Of a DNA stretch of 64,000 bases, positions 26,376 to 34,709 are shown piece after piece (within the stretch, counting starts at the first letter, position 1; each line of letters opens with the position of its first letter). The DNA is taken from contig NZ_CP108462.1 in the NCBI RefSeq assembly GCF_036226365.1, forward strand, positions 3,576,501 to 3,640,500, written 5' to 3'. The notes below the pieces were generated by a model. That model saw only the letters and a program-made list of their open reading frames with translations, did no database searches and was not told the origin of the DNA. Position numbers and translations under genes: made by a program. Source of the stretch: Streptomyces sp. NBC_01262. GTDB lineage: Bacteria > Actinomycetota > Actinomycetes > Streptomycetales > Streptomycetaceae.

Positions 26376-27986
26376 ATGGACCTCGTCCCCGCCCCGCTGA
26401 GCTGCCGCCCCGTCGAGGGCGCGTCCTACGTCATCGACCGGCACACCGCCCTCTCCGCCGGTCCCGGCACCGAAGGCGTCGCCCGCTGGCTGCGATCCGC
26501 GCTGGGGGCCGCGACCGGCCTGCCGCTGCCACCGGGAGAGGGCTCCGGCATCGCCCTGGCGGTGGACGGGGCCCTGGCTCCGGAGGCCTACCGGCTGGCG
26601 GTGGACGCGGCGGGCGTACGCATCACGGGCGGCGGGGCGGCGGGGGTGTTCTGGGGCGTCCAGACGCTGCGGCAGCTCCTGGGGCCGGACGCGTACCGGC
26701 GGGCCCCGCTCGCCCCGGCGGCGCTGTGGCGGGTGCCGGGCGTCGAGATCGACGACGCGCCCCGGTTCGGCTGGCGCGGCATGATGCTGGACGTGGCCAG
26801 GCACTTCATGCCCAAGGACGGCGTACTGCGCTATCTCGACCTGCTGGCCGCGCACAAGCTCAACGTCCTGCACCTGCATCTGACCGACGACCAGGGCTGG
26901 CGGGTGGAAATCAAGCGCTATCCGCTGCTGACGGAGGTCGGCGGCTGGCGGGCGCGTACCAAGGTCGGCCTGCGGGAGAGCACCCTGTGGGACGAGCGGC
27001 CGCACGGCGGCCACTACACGCAGGACGACATCCGCGAGATCGTCGCCTACGCCGCCGAGCGGCACATCACCGTCGTCCCCGAGATCGACGTCCCCGGCCA
27101 CTCGCAGGCCGCCATCGCCGCCTACCCGGAGCTCGGCAACACCGACGTGGTGGACACCGCCGCCCTGGAGCCCTGGACGGGATGGGGCGTCAACCCCAAC
27201 GTACTGGGCGTCTCGGACGCCACCCTGGCCTTCTACGAGAACGTCTTCGCGGAGGTGCTCGACCTCTTCCCCTCCCCCTTCGTCCACATCGGCGGCGACG
27301 AGTGCCCCAAGGAGCAGTGGAAGGCCAGCCCCGCCGCCCAGCGGCGCATCGCGGAACAGGGCCTGGCCGACGAGGACGAGCTGCAGAGCTGGTTCGTACG
27401 CCACTTCGACGGCTGGCTGGCCGAGCGCGGGCGGCGGCTGATCGGCTGGGACGAGATCCTCGAAGGGGGCCTCGCGCCCGGCGCGGCGGTCTCCTCCTGG
27501 CGGGGCTACGCGGGCGGAATCGACGCCGCGCGGGCCGGCCACGATGTGGTCATGTGCCCCGAGCAGTACGTCTACCTGGACTGGCGGCAGGCCGAGGGCC
27601 CGGACGAGCCGGTGCCGATCGCGCATGCGCGCACGCTGGAGGACGTCTACCGCTTCGAGCCGGTGCCGGACGGGCTCACGCCCGAGGAGGCACGGCATGT
27701 CATCGGCGCCCAGGCCAACGCCTGGAGCGAGGTGATGGACTCCGCCCGGGTGGTGGACTACATGTCCTTCCCCCGGCTGTGCGCCTTCGCCGAGGTTGTG
27801 TGGCACCGCCTGCCGCCGCCCGCAGAACGGGACTTCGCCGGCTTCGCGGCCCGTATGGACGCCGCGCACTACGGCCGGCTCGACGCGCTGGGCGTGGAGT
27901 ACCGGCCGCCGGGCGGCCCGCTGCCGTGGCAGCGGCGCCCGGGGGTCGTCGGACGGCCGAAGGACGGGCCGCCGCCCAGGCGTTGA
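26376..27986 (+). CDS. Beta-N-acetylhexosaminidase (GH20)
   Basis: 536 residues, 8 nt after the permease gene. GH20b-like N-terminal domain (about 1-120), then the catalytic barrel with RGMMLDVARHFMPKDGVLRY, HLHLTDDQGWRVEI, and the catalytic Asp-Glu pair in HIGGDECPKEQW. No signal peptide, so it is cytoplasmic and would cleave imported chitobiose or related dimers to monomers, matching the transporter upstream. Pro/Gly/Arg-rich C-terminus. Confidence 0.95.
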   Translation: MDLVPAPLSCRPVEGASYVIDRHTALSAGPGTEGVARWLRSALGAATGLPLPPGEGSGIALAVDGALAPEAYRLAVDAAGVRITGGGAAGVFWGVQTLRQLLGPDAYRRAPLAPAALWRVPGVEIDDAPRFGWRGMMLDVARHFMPKDGVLRYLDLLAAHKLNVLHLHLTDDQGWRVEIKRYPLLTEVGGWRARTKVGLRESTLWDERPHGGHYTQDDIREIVAYAAERHITVVPEIDVPGHSQAAIAAYPELGNTDVVDTAALEPWTGWGVNPNVLGVSDATLAFYENVFAEVLDLFPSPFVHIGGDECPKEQWKASPAAQRRIAEQGLADEDELQSWFVRHFDGWLAERGRRLIGWDEILEGGLAPGAAVSSWRGYAGGIDAARAGHDVVMCPEQYVYLDWRQAEGPDEPVPIAHARTLEDVYRFEPVPDGLTPEEARHVIGAQANAWSEVMDSARVVDYMSFPRLCAFAEVVWHRLPPPAERDFAGFAARMDAAHYGRLDALGVEYRPPGGPLPWQRRPGVVGRPKDGPPPRR

Positions 27987-28002
27987 CCCGGTCCCCGGTC
28001 GG

Positions 28003-28407
28003 TCAGTCCAACACGGCCAGGGCGTCGATCTCGATGAGCAGTCCGGCCGGGAGCCCGACATAGACGGTGGTGCGGGCGGCCGGGGGGCTCTTGAGGTCGG
28101 CGAAGAAGTCGTTGTAGATCTCGTTGAGTTCGGCGAAGTGGGCGGTGTCGGTGAGGTAGACGCGGATCATGACCGCGTCCTCCCAGCTCGCGCCGCCCGC
28201 TTCCAGGACCGACTGGACGTTGGCGAGGGTCTGCAGGGTCTGCTCGCGCAGCGAGGGCCCGACCGGGACCGGCGCCCGGCCCTCGACGGCCGGGCCGAAG
28301 CCGACCTGACCGGCGACCTGGAGGATGTTGCCCTTGCGGACACCGTGCGAGAACCTCGCGGGCGGTGCGGCGTGGGTGGCGGGAGTGATCGCGGTCTTGT
28401 CGCTCAT
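28003..28407 (-). CDS. RidA-family enamine/imine deaminase
   Basis: 134 residues. YjgF/YER057c/UK114 fold: GVRKGNILQVAGQVGF, VLEAGGASWEDAVMIRVYLT, and the C-terminal ARTTVYVGLPAGLLIEIDAL with the Arg and Glu that bind the substrate carboxylate in active RidA. RidA hydrolyses 2-aminoacrylate, the reactive enamine released by PLP-dependent serine/threonine dehydratases. Its ATG overlaps the iclR stop (ATGA), and a PLP amino acid deaminase is divergently encoded beyond iclR, which gives a direct metabolic reason for the linkage. Confidence 0.9.
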   Translation of the reverse strand: MSDKTAITPATHAAPPARFSHGVRKGNILQVAGQVGFGPAVEGRAPVPVGPSLREQTLQTLANVQSVLEAGGASWEDAVMIRVYLTDTAHFAELNEIYNDFFADLKSPPAARTTVYVGLPAGLLIEIDALAVLD

Positions 28408-29192
28408 ACGGTCTCTTCCTCTTCTTCGTCGGCAGCGGTCGGCGTCGGTGTCGGTCTTCCGGACATCTCCCGGCTGATGGCCTCCGCCGTACGGAGGATC
28501 AGCGGGCGCAGCTTCAGCAGTTCCTCGGCGGTGACGACGACATTGGGCGCGGAGATCGAGCAGGCGGCCGTGACCCGGCCGTCGGCGCCGCGGATCGGCG
28601 CGGCCACGCAGTTGATGGACTCCTCGTGCCCGCCCAGGTCGCTGGCCCAGCCCAGTTCGCGGGCCCGGGTCAGCTCGTCGAGGAAGGCGGCGGCGTCGGT
28701 CACGGACTTCGCGGTGTAGCGCGGGTACTGGAGGTTCTCGGCCAGGACACGGCGCTCGGACTCCGGCAGGTCGGCGAGCAGCAGCTTGGCGACGGCGGCG
28801 ACGGTGATGGCGACGGGCCTGCCGATCCGTGAGTACATGCGGACCGGGTAGCGGCTGTCGACCTTGTCGATGTAGATCACCTCGCCGTCCTCGTAGACGG
28901 CGAGGTGGACGGTGTGGCCGGTCTTCTCGTTCAGCGCCAGGAGGTGCGGGTGCGCGATGCCGCGTACGTCGAGGTTCTCCAGCGCCTCCTGGGCCAGGGC
29001 GAAGAGCCGGGAGCCGAGGCGGTAGCGCTGGTCATCCTGGCGGTAGACCATGCCGTGCTCGTGGAGGGTGCGCAGCAGGCGCAGCGCGGTGGACTTGTGG
29101 ACGTCCAGGCGGGTCGCCACCTCGGCCAGGCTGGCGGGTCCCTCGGCGAGCAGGGGCAGGATGCTCAGCGCGCGGTCCACTGTCTGGCTCAT
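28404..29192 (-). CDS. IclR-family transcriptional regulator
   Basis: 262 residues. N-terminal winged helix-turn-helix (VDRALSILPLLAEGPASLAE then HKSTALRLLRTLHEHGMV), linker, and the IclR effector domain (HPHLLALNEKTGHTVHLAVY, IGRPVAITVAAVAKLLLADL, CVAAPIRGADGRVTAACSIS). C-terminal Glu-rich tail. Divergent from the D-amino acid deaminase gene with about 106 nt between starts. GTTGCA-type repeats lie in that gap and in front of the ABC operon, so it is the likely local regulator of both; effector unknown. Confidence 0.93.
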   Translation of the reverse strand: MSQTVDRALSILPLLAEGPASLAEVATRLDVHKSTALRLLRTLHEHGMVYRQDDQRYRLGSRLFALAQEALENLDVRGIAHPHLLALNEKTGHTVHLAVYEDGEVIYIDKVDSRYPVRMYSRIGRPVAITVAAVAKLLLADLPESERRVLAENLQYPRYTAKSVTDAAAFLDELTRARELGWASDLGGHEESINCVAAPIRGADGRVTAACSISAPNVVVTAEELLKLRPLILRTAEAISREMSGRPTPTPTAADEEEEETV

Positions 29193-29258
29193 GTTCTCGC
29201 GTCCTCATGTCGTTGACCCGGCACTGGCCGGGATGTTAGACAACGTGAAGCACAGTAC

Positions 29259-29284
29259 GCAACATTCATTGCGAATATTGCAAC
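29259..29284. promoter_or_regulatory. Operator-like repeats between iclR and the deaminase gene
   Basis: GCAAC (29259-29263), then ATTGCGAATATTGCAAC (29268-29284), an imperfect palindrome TTGC-N7-GCAA, all within 15-40 nt of the TTG start at 29299. Its complement contains GTTGCAATA, identical to 23151-23159. Confidence 0.55.
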
Positions 29285-29298
29285 GGGAGGGGCTTCTC

Positions 29299-30543
29299 TT
29301 GGGACTCGACGAGCTGTACGACGAACAGATCGACCATCGCTTCAAGGGGCTGCCCGCCGACGCCGCGGGCCTCACCGTGCGCGAACTCGCCGCCCAGCGC
29401 CGCTCGCTGTTCGACGGCGGATTCACCACACCGCTGCTCACGCTCTCCGCCCCCGCCCTGGAGCACAACCTCACCCAGCTCGCCGCGTACTCCCGCGCGT
29501 ACGGCCTGGACTTCGCGCCGCACGGCAAGACCTCCATGGCCCCGCAGCTCTTCGAGCGGCAACTCGCCCACGGGGCCTGGGGCATCACGGCCGCCATGCC
29601 GCACCAGGTGCGGGTGTACCGCGCGTTCGGCGTCCGCCGCGTCTTCCTGGCCAACGAGCTGGTCGACGCGGCCGCGCTGCGCTGGCTCGCCGCCGAGCTG
29701 GACGCCGATCCGGACTTCCGGTTCATCTGCTACGTCGACTCCGTGCGCGGCGTCGAGCTGATGGACGCCGCGCTGACCCGGCGTATCGACGTGGTCGTGG
29801 AGCTGGGCACCGACGGCGGACGCACCGGCGTACGCGGCCCGGGCGCCGCGGCCGAGGTCGCCGACGCGGTGGCCGCCGCGCGGCACCTGCGGCTGGTCGG
29901 GGTCGCGGGGTACGAGGCCGCGGCGGCGGATGCCGGCGCCTGGCTCGGCGAACTGGTCGCCCTGGCGCAGCGGTTCGACGCGGCGGGGCGCTTCGCGGAC
30001 ACCGACGAGATCGTGCTGAGCGCGGGCGGCAGCGAGTGGTTCGACCTCGTGGCGAAGGCCTTCGAGCCGGTCGGCGGGCTGTCCCGGCCCGTCCTGAAGC
30101 TGCTGCGCTCGGGCGCGTACATCAGCCATGACGACGTCCACTACCGCGAGCTCACCCCCTTCCACGAGCGGATCCCCGACAAGGGCTCCCTCGAACCCGC
30201 GCTGCGCCTGTGGGCCCAGGTCGTCTCCCGCCCCGAGCCGGGGCTCGCGCTCCTCAACGCGGGCAAGCGCGACGCGCCCTACGACCTCGGCCTGCCCGTC
30301 CCGCAGCTCGTGCGGCGCCCCGACGGCACGACCCGCCCGGCCGGCGGCCTGACCGTCACCCGCCTGGCCGACCAGCACGCCTTCGTCCAGATCGCCCCCG
30401 GCGCGGAGCCGGATCCGCAGGTCGGCGACTGGGTCGCGCTCGGGCTCTCGCACCCCTGCACGGCCTTCGACAAGTGGCAGCTCATCCCGCTGACGGACGC
30501 GGACGGCGCCACCGTCGGCGACTACATCCGGACCTTCTTCTGA
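29299..30543 (+). CDS. D-amino acid deaminase/aldolase (alanine racemase-fold, PLP)
   Basis: 414 residues from the TTG at 29299, 6 nt after GGAGGGG; upstream starts would cover the operator region. Type III PLP fold: LDFAPHGKTSMAPQLFERQL contains the PLP lysine (HGKT), followed by VVELGTDGGRTG (phosphate contacts) and a C-terminal D-serine dehydratase-like domain with HAFVQI and LGLSHPCTAFDKWQLIPL (His-Pro-Cys metal site). Relatives act as D-serine/D-threonine dehydratases or D-threonine aldolases. With the D-aminoacylase just downstream, breakdown of D-amino acids is the likely role. Confidence 0.85.
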   Translation: MGLDELYDEQIDHRFKGLPADAAGLTVRELAAQRRSLFDGGFTTPLLTLSAPALEHNLTQLAAYSRAYGLDFAPHGKTSMAPQLFERQLAHGAWGITAAMPHQVRVYRAFGVRRVFLANELVDAAALRWLAAELDADPDFRFICYVDSVRGVELMDAALTRRIDVVVELGTDGGRTGVRGPGAAAEVADAVAAARHLRLVGVAGYEAAAADAGAWLGELVALAQRFDAAGRFADTDEIVLSAGGSEWFDLVAKAFEPVGGLSRPVLKLLRSGAYISHDDVHYRELTPFHERIPDKGSLEPALRLWAQVVSRPEPGLALLNAGKRDAPYDLGLPVPQLVRRPDGTTRPAGGLTVTRLADQHAFVQIAPGAEPDPQVGDWVALGLSHPCTAFDKWQLIPLTDADGATVGDYIRTFF

Positions 30544-30559
30544 CCATGGATCGCTGACC

Positions 30560-32110
30560 ATGGACCTCGTACTGCGCGGTGCCCGGGTGGTCGACGGCAC
30601 CGGCGGGCCCTCGTACACCGCCGACGTCGGCATCCGGGACGGCCGGATCGCCGAGATCGGCCGCGTCACCACCGGCCGCCGCGTCCTGGACGCCGCCGGG
30701 CTCGCTCTGGCCCCCGGCTTCATCGACATGCACGCCCACAGCGACCTCGCGCTGCTCACCGACCCCGCCCACGAGGCCAAGGCCGCCCAGGGCGTGACCC
30801 TGGAGGTCATCGGCCAGGACGGCCTGTCGTACGCGCCGGTCGACGACCGCACCCTGGCCGAGGTCCGCCGCCAGATCACCGGCTGGAACGGCGACCCCCC
30901 GGGCCTGGACTACGACTGGCGCACCGTCGGCGAGTACCTCGACCGCCTCGACCGCGGCATCGCCGTCAACGCCGCCTATCTCGTCCCCCAGGGCACCGTC
31001 CGCATGCTCGCCCTCGGCTGGGAGGACCGCCCCGCCACCCCCGCCGAGCTCACCCGCATGAAGCGGCTCGTCGCCGAAGGACATGCCGACGGCGCCGTCG
31101 GCATGTCGTCCGGCCTCACCTACACCCCCGGGATGTACGCCTCCGACGCCGAACTCACCGAGCTGTGCCGCGTCGTGGCCCGGTACGGCGGCTACTACTG
31201 CCCCCACCACCGCAGTTACGGCAAGGACGCGCTGCGGGCGTACGCCGAGATGCTCGCCGTCACCCGCGAGGCGGGCTGCGCCCTCCACCTCGCCCACGCC
31301 ACCATGAACTTCGACGAGAACAAGGGCCGCGCCCCCGAGCTGATCGCCCTGCTCGACCGCGCCCTCGCCGCCGGCGCCGACATCACCCTCGACACCTACC
31401 CCTACCTCCCCGGCTCCACCACGCTGGCCGCGCTGCTGCCCGGCTGGGCCACCGAGGGCGGGCCCGAGGCGACGCTGGCCCGCCTGCGGGACGACGCCAC
31501 GGCCGCCCGTATCCGCCACGTCATGGAGGTCGAGGGCTCCGACGGCTGCCACGGCGTCCCCGTGGACTGGTCCGCCGTCGAGATCTCCGGCGTCACCGAC
31601 CCCGCCCTGGACCGGCACGTCGGCCGCCCCGTCCCCGACTTCGCCACCGCCCGCCGACTCCTGATCGACGACGGCCTCGGCCCGACGATCCTCCAGCACG
31701 TCGGCCACGAGGAGAACGTCCGCGCGATCATGCGCCACCCCGCCCACACCGCCGGCAGCGACGGCCTCCTCACCGGCGCCAAACCCCACCCGCGCGCCTA
31801 CGGCACCTTCCCCCGCTACCTCGGCCACTACACCCGCGACCTCGCCCTCCTCACCCTCGAAGACTGCGTCGCCCACCTGACCGGCCGCCCCGCCGCCCGC
31901 CTCCGCCTCCCCGACCGGGGCCTGGTCCGGGAGGGCCACCGCGCCGACCTCGTCCTGTTCGACCCCGCCACCGTGGCCGCCGGCGCCACCTTCGAGGCGC
32001 CGCGCACCCTTCCGGTCGGCATCCCTTACGTACTGATCGACGGCCGCTTCGTCATCGAGGACGGCCGCCGCACGGACGTACTGGCCGGGCGCTCGGTCCG
32101 GCGGCACTGA
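30560..32110 (+). CDS. N-acyl-D-amino-acid deacylase (amidohydrolase)
   Basis: 516 residues, 16 nt after the deaminase gene. Urease-type amidohydrolase barrel with the metal motif GFIDMHAHSDLALL, later His residues in YCPHHRSYG and LHLAHATMN, and the D-aminoacylase signature around TLDTYPYLPGSTTLAALLPG and HVGHEENVRAIM. The enzyme splits N-acyl-D-amino acids to fatty acid or acetate and D-amino acid, which feeds the deaminase gene. No signal peptide; cytoplasmic. Confidence 0.9.
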   Translation: MDLVLRGARVVDGTGGPSYTADVGIRDGRIAEIGRVTTGRRVLDAAGLALAPGFIDMHAHSDLALLTDPAHEAKAAQGVTLEVIGQDGLSYAPVDDRTLAEVRRQITGWNGDPPGLDYDWRTVGEYLDRLDRGIAVNAAYLVPQGTVRMLALGWEDRPATPAELTRMKRLVAEGHADGAVGMSSGLTYTPGMYASDAELTELCRVVARYGGYYCPHHRSYGKDALRAYAEMLAVTREAGCALHLAHATMNFDENKGRAPELIALLDRALAAGADITLDTYPYLPGSTTLAALLPGWATEGGPEATLARLRDDATAARIRHVMEVEGSDGCHGVPVDWSAVEISGVTDPALDRHVGRPVPDFATARRLLIDDGLGPTILQHVGHEENVRAIMRHPAHTAGSDGLLTGAKPHPRAYGTFPRYLGHYTRDLALLTLEDCVAHLTGRPAARLRLPDRGLVREGHRADLVLFDPATVAAGATFEAPRTLPVGIPYVLIDGRFVIEDGRRTDVLAGRSVRRH

Positions 32111-32189
32111 TGCCGTAAGCGGAATGGGGTGTGTCACATCGGGACCTGTGGCCTTTCACCCAAGTGCCACATTTTGATACACACGTTTG

Positions 32190-32432
32190 ATGCTTCACGC
32201 CTTCGATATCGACCTCACCGACCACGAGACCCGGCGCCGGGCCGAGGTCGTCGCCGCGCTGGGCGACGGCTGGGACCCGGTGGGGACGCTGCGCGACGAG
32301 GACGAGGCGTACCGGCTGCTCTACTCCGGGCTGGACGCGGAGCAGGAGGAGACCTACCGGATGCTGGTCGCCGCCGGGGTGCTGCCCGCGCGTACGGGCG
32401 AGGGAGGGGGCCGGGGTGCTGCTTCCGATTGA
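32190..32432 (+). CDS. Small acidic protein, DUF6400-like
   Basis: 80 residues from the ATG at 32190. Charged, with FDIDLTDHETRRRAEVVAAL near the start and a repeated helical pattern (DEDEAYRLLYSGLDAEQEE). It resembles small streptomycete proteins of unknown function grouped as DUF6400; this naming is from memory. The TGTGGC/GCCACA inverted repeat upstream (about 32145-32170) may be its operator. It overlaps the next gene by 17 nt. Confidence 0.65.
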   Translation: MLHAFDIDLTDHETRRRAEVVAALGDGWDPVGTLRDEDEAYRLLYSGLDAEQEETYRMLVAAGVLPARTGEGGGRGAASD

Positions 32433-32658
32433 CCCGGCCGCGGACCTGGGCCGCAAGGCGTGGGTGCCGTGTCCGCGGTGCGAGGACCACCTGGGCTGCG
32501 CGACCTGCGAGGCCGGGCGCAACTGCCCGGACCACTGGCGCTACTTGCTGTCGAACAAGGGCAGCCTCGTGCATCTGCAGTGCCCCGGCTGCACCCACCT
32601 GTGGTCCTGGGAGACCGGCTTCGGCTCCCGGCACCGCCCGTCCGGCCCCGCGCCCTGA
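32416..32658 (+). CDS. Small zinc-ribbon-like protein
   Basis: 80 residues from a GTG preceded by GGAGGGGG, overlapping the previous gene. Three Cys pairs (CPRCEDH, CATC, CPGC with CPDHW) suggest one or two metal sites; LQCPGCTHLWSWETGFGSRH is the most ribbon-like part. Function not recognised. Translational coupling to the 80-residue protein before it suggests they act together. Confidence 0.6.
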   Translation: MLLPIDPAADLGRKAWVPCPRCEDHLGCATCEAGRNCPDHWRYLLSNKGSLVHLQCPGCTHLWSWETGFGSRHRPSGPAP

Positions 32659-32715
32659 CCCCGACGTGGCCAAAAGCACGGTGCGGACCGGTTTGCGGCC
32701 CCGTAAGCTCCAGCC

Positions 32716-33927
32716 ATGCAGGTGATCCAGTCCACGAAGCTCGCCAACGTCTGCTACGACATCCGGGGTCCGGTGCTGGAGGAGGCGATGAGGCTCGAAG
32801 CGACGGGCCACCGCATCCTGAAGCTGAACACCGGCAATCCGGCGGCGTTCGGCTTCGAGTGCCCGCCGGAGATCCTTGAGGACATGCTGCGCTCGCTGGG
32901 CAGCGCCCACGGTTACGGCGACTCCAAGGGCATCCTGCCGGCGCGGCGCGCGGTCATGCAGCACTACCAGACCAAGGGCGTGGACCTGGACGTCGAGGAC
33001 ATCTTCCTCGGCAACGGCGTGTCCGAGCTGATCCAGATGTCGATGCAGGCCCTGCTGGACGACGGCGACGAGGTCCTGATCCCGTCCCCCGACTACCCGC
33101 TGTGGACGGCCGCGGTCTCCCTGTCGGGCGGCACCCCGGTCCACTACCGCTGCGACGAGCAGGCGGACTGGTATCCGGACCTGGCCGACATCGAGCGGAA
33201 GATCACCGACCGCACGAAGGCCATCGTCATCATCAACCCGAACAACCCCACGGGCGCCGTCTACGACAACGAGCTGCTGCGACAGCTCACCGACATCGCC
33301 CGCCGCCACAGCCTGGTCGTGTGCAGCGACGAGATCTACGACAAGATCCTCTACGACGACGCCACCCACACCCCGACCACCGTCATCGCCCCCGACCTGC
33401 TGACGCTCACCTTCAACGGCCTGTCCAAGGCCTACCGCGTCGCCGGCTACCGGTCCGGATGGCTCGCGGTCTGCGGCCCCAAGAAGCACGCGTCCAGTTA
33501 CCTCGAAGGCCTGACCATCCTCGCCAACATGCGGCTGTGCGCGAACGTGCCGGCCCAGCACGCCGTGGCCACCGCCCTCGGCGGCCGGCAGTCCATCAAG
33601 GACCTGGTGCTGCCGGGCGGGCGGCTGGTGGAGCAGCGGGACGTGGCGTACGAGATGCTCACGCAGATCCCCGGCGTGACCTGCGTCAAGCCGAAGGGCG
33701 CGCTGTATGCGTTCCCGAAGCTGGACCCGAAGGTCTACCGGATCAAGGACGACCAGCAGATGGTCCTGGACCTGCTGCGGGCCGAGCGGATCCTGGTGGT
33801 GCAGGGCACGGGCTTCAACTGGCCGGAGCCGGATCACTTCCGGCTGGTGACGCTGCCCAGCAAGGAGGATCTGGCGGAGGCCGTCACCAAGATCGGCAAG
33901 TTCCTGGACGGCTACAGCCAGCCTTAA
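32716..33927 (+). CDS. PLP-dependent aminotransferase, AlaA-like
   Basis: 403 residues. Fold-type I aminotransferase with NPNNPTGAVY, CSDEIYDKILYDD and the PLP lysine in FNGLSKAYRVAGYRSGW. The N-terminus (KLANVCYDIRGPVLEEAMRL) and the SPDYPLWTAAVSLSGG block place it with the glutamate-pyruvate (alanine) transaminase group of E. coli AlaA. Reaction expected: alanine plus 2-oxoglutarate to pyruvate plus glutamate. Monocistronic in appearance. Confidence 0.92.
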   Translation: MQVIQSTKLANVCYDIRGPVLEEAMRLEATGHRILKLNTGNPAAFGFECPPEILEDMLRSLGSAHGYGDSKGILPARRAVMQHYQTKGVDLDVEDIFLGNGVSELIQMSMQALLDDGDEVLIPSPDYPLWTAAVSLSGGTPVHYRCDEQADWYPDLADIERKITDRTKAIVIINPNNPTGAVYDNELLRQLTDIARRHSLVVCSDEIYDKILYDDATHTPTTVIAPDLLTLTFNGLSKAYRVAGYRSGWLAVCGPKKHASSYLEGLTILANMRLCANVPAQHAVATALGGRQSIKDLVLPGGRLVEQRDVAYEMLTQIPGVTCVKPKGALYAFPKLDPKVYRIKDDQQMVLDLLRAERILVVQGTGFNWPEPDHFRLVTLPSKEDLAEAVTKIGKFLDGYSQP

Positions 33928-33942
33928 GGCCCTTCTGGCCTT

Positions 33943-33957
33943 TTAGACAATGTCTAA
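33943..33957. promoter_or_regulatory. Perfect 15-bp palindrome (operator-like)
   Basis: TTAGACA-A-TGTCTAA, perfectly symmetric, 38 nt before the start at 33996 and 16 nt after the aminotransferase stop. AT-rich against its surroundings and just upstream of a TAGGAT element (33960-33965). Likely binding site of a dimeric repressor. Confidence 0.6.
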
Positions 33958-33961
33958 GTTA

Positions 33962-33995
33962 GGATGCACTCCTGAATTGTAGGAGGAGTGCATCC
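33962..33995 (+). promoter_or_regulatory. Hairpin that sequesters the ribosome site of the 33996 gene
   Basis: Arms 33962-33973 and 33984-33995 are 12-bp perfect inverted repeats; the 3' arm contains AGGAG and ends immediately before the ATG. Loop GAATTGTAGG. When folded, the Shine-Dalgarno sequence (AGGAGG at 33981-33986) is largely buried. Confidence 0.7.
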
Positions 33996-34409
33996 ATGTA
34001 CGAGCCGATACGCACCAAATCGGTCCACAGCGTGGCGGCCACGACCACTTCGGCGCCCCCGCGACGCAGCCGTGCCGAAGAGCTGGACTTCCAGCTGGCC
34101 GGCCACCTCTCCGCGCTGCTCACCGTCACCGACGAGCTGCGCGCCCTCGCCCCCAGCGACGACCTCGGCCACGCCGCCGACCAGCTCGCCGCCTCCGTCA
34201 CCCGGCTCCGCCACGGCCACCCCCCGGCCCGCCTCCCCCGCCCCACGGAGACCGGCGCCCCCGCCGCCCGCATCACCGCCCTCCACCGCCGCGCCCACGC
34301 CCTCGCCGGCCGCGCCCTCGTAGTCGCCGCCTCCCGCCAGGACACGGCGTGCGCAACGCTCGCCGCGAACCGGCTCGACGCCCACGAGGCCGCGGTCGCC
34401 GCAGCCTGA
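33996..34409 (+). CDS. Hypothetical protein under palindrome/hairpin control
   Basis: 137 residues, Ala/Arg/His rich, predicted soluble and helical (LDFQLAGHLSALLTVTDELR and RITALHRRAHALAGRALVVA). No catalytic motif recognised. The unusual control region (15-bp palindrome plus a hairpin covering the ribosome site) shows expression is regulated at two levels. Followed by a strong hairpin at 34426-34449. Confidence 0.75.
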   Translation: MYEPIRTKSVHSVAATTTSAPPRRSRAEELDFQLAGHLSALLTVTDELRALAPSDDLGHAADQLAASVTRLRHGHPPARLPRPTETGAPAARITALHRRAHALAGRALVVAASRQDTACATLAANRLDAHEAAVAAA

Positions 34410-34425
34410 CCCCGCAAAGCCGGAT

Positions 34426-34449
34426 GGCCCGAGGCGTGCGCCTCGGGCC
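34426..34449 (+). terminator. Hairpin terminator
   Basis: Perfect 10-bp stem GGCCCGAGGC/GCCTCGGGCC with a GTGC loop, 17 nt past the preceding stop codon. Confidence 0.75.
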
Positions 34450-34454
34450 GCATA

Positions 34455-34540
34455 CCAAAGGGCCCCGACCATGGCGCGCAGGCCACGGTCAGGGCCCTTC
34501 GGCTGAGGGTTGGCTCAGCCCGTCCGGCAGAGGGTCAGGG
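34455..34540. repeat. 86-bp direct repeat, copy 1
   Basis: Near-identical to 34624-34709. Begins CCAAAGGGCCCCGACC and contains an internal hairpin (34459-34470 with 34487-34498), then a GGCTCAGCCCGTCCGGCAGA segment related to the REP-like elements at 39950 and 61195-61311. Lies between convergent genes. Confidence 0.8.
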
Positions 34541-34623
34541 ACCCAATTCCCAACGCGTCTCTCGCGGGCGCTTCGCTGGCGTCGAGGCGCTGCGCCGGAC
34601 TCCGTCCGTCGTCCCCGGGTACG

Positions 34624-34709
34624 CCAAAGGGCCCCGACCGCGACGCGCAGGCCACGGTCAGGGCCCTCCGGCTGAGGGTTGGCTCAGCCCGTCCGGCAGA
34701 GGGTCAGGG
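34624..34709. repeat. 86-bp direct repeat, copy 2
   Basis: Second copy, 83 nt after the first, with its own hairpin (34628-34639 with 34656-34667). A few substitutions separate the copies. It probably serves as the terminator of pckG. The rest of the 34410-34806 gap holds no gene. Confidence 0.8.

Noticed and set aside
25536..28061. Minus-strand frame opposite permease and GH20 genes
   Set aside because: Shadow frame; no motif and spans two real genes plus their junction.
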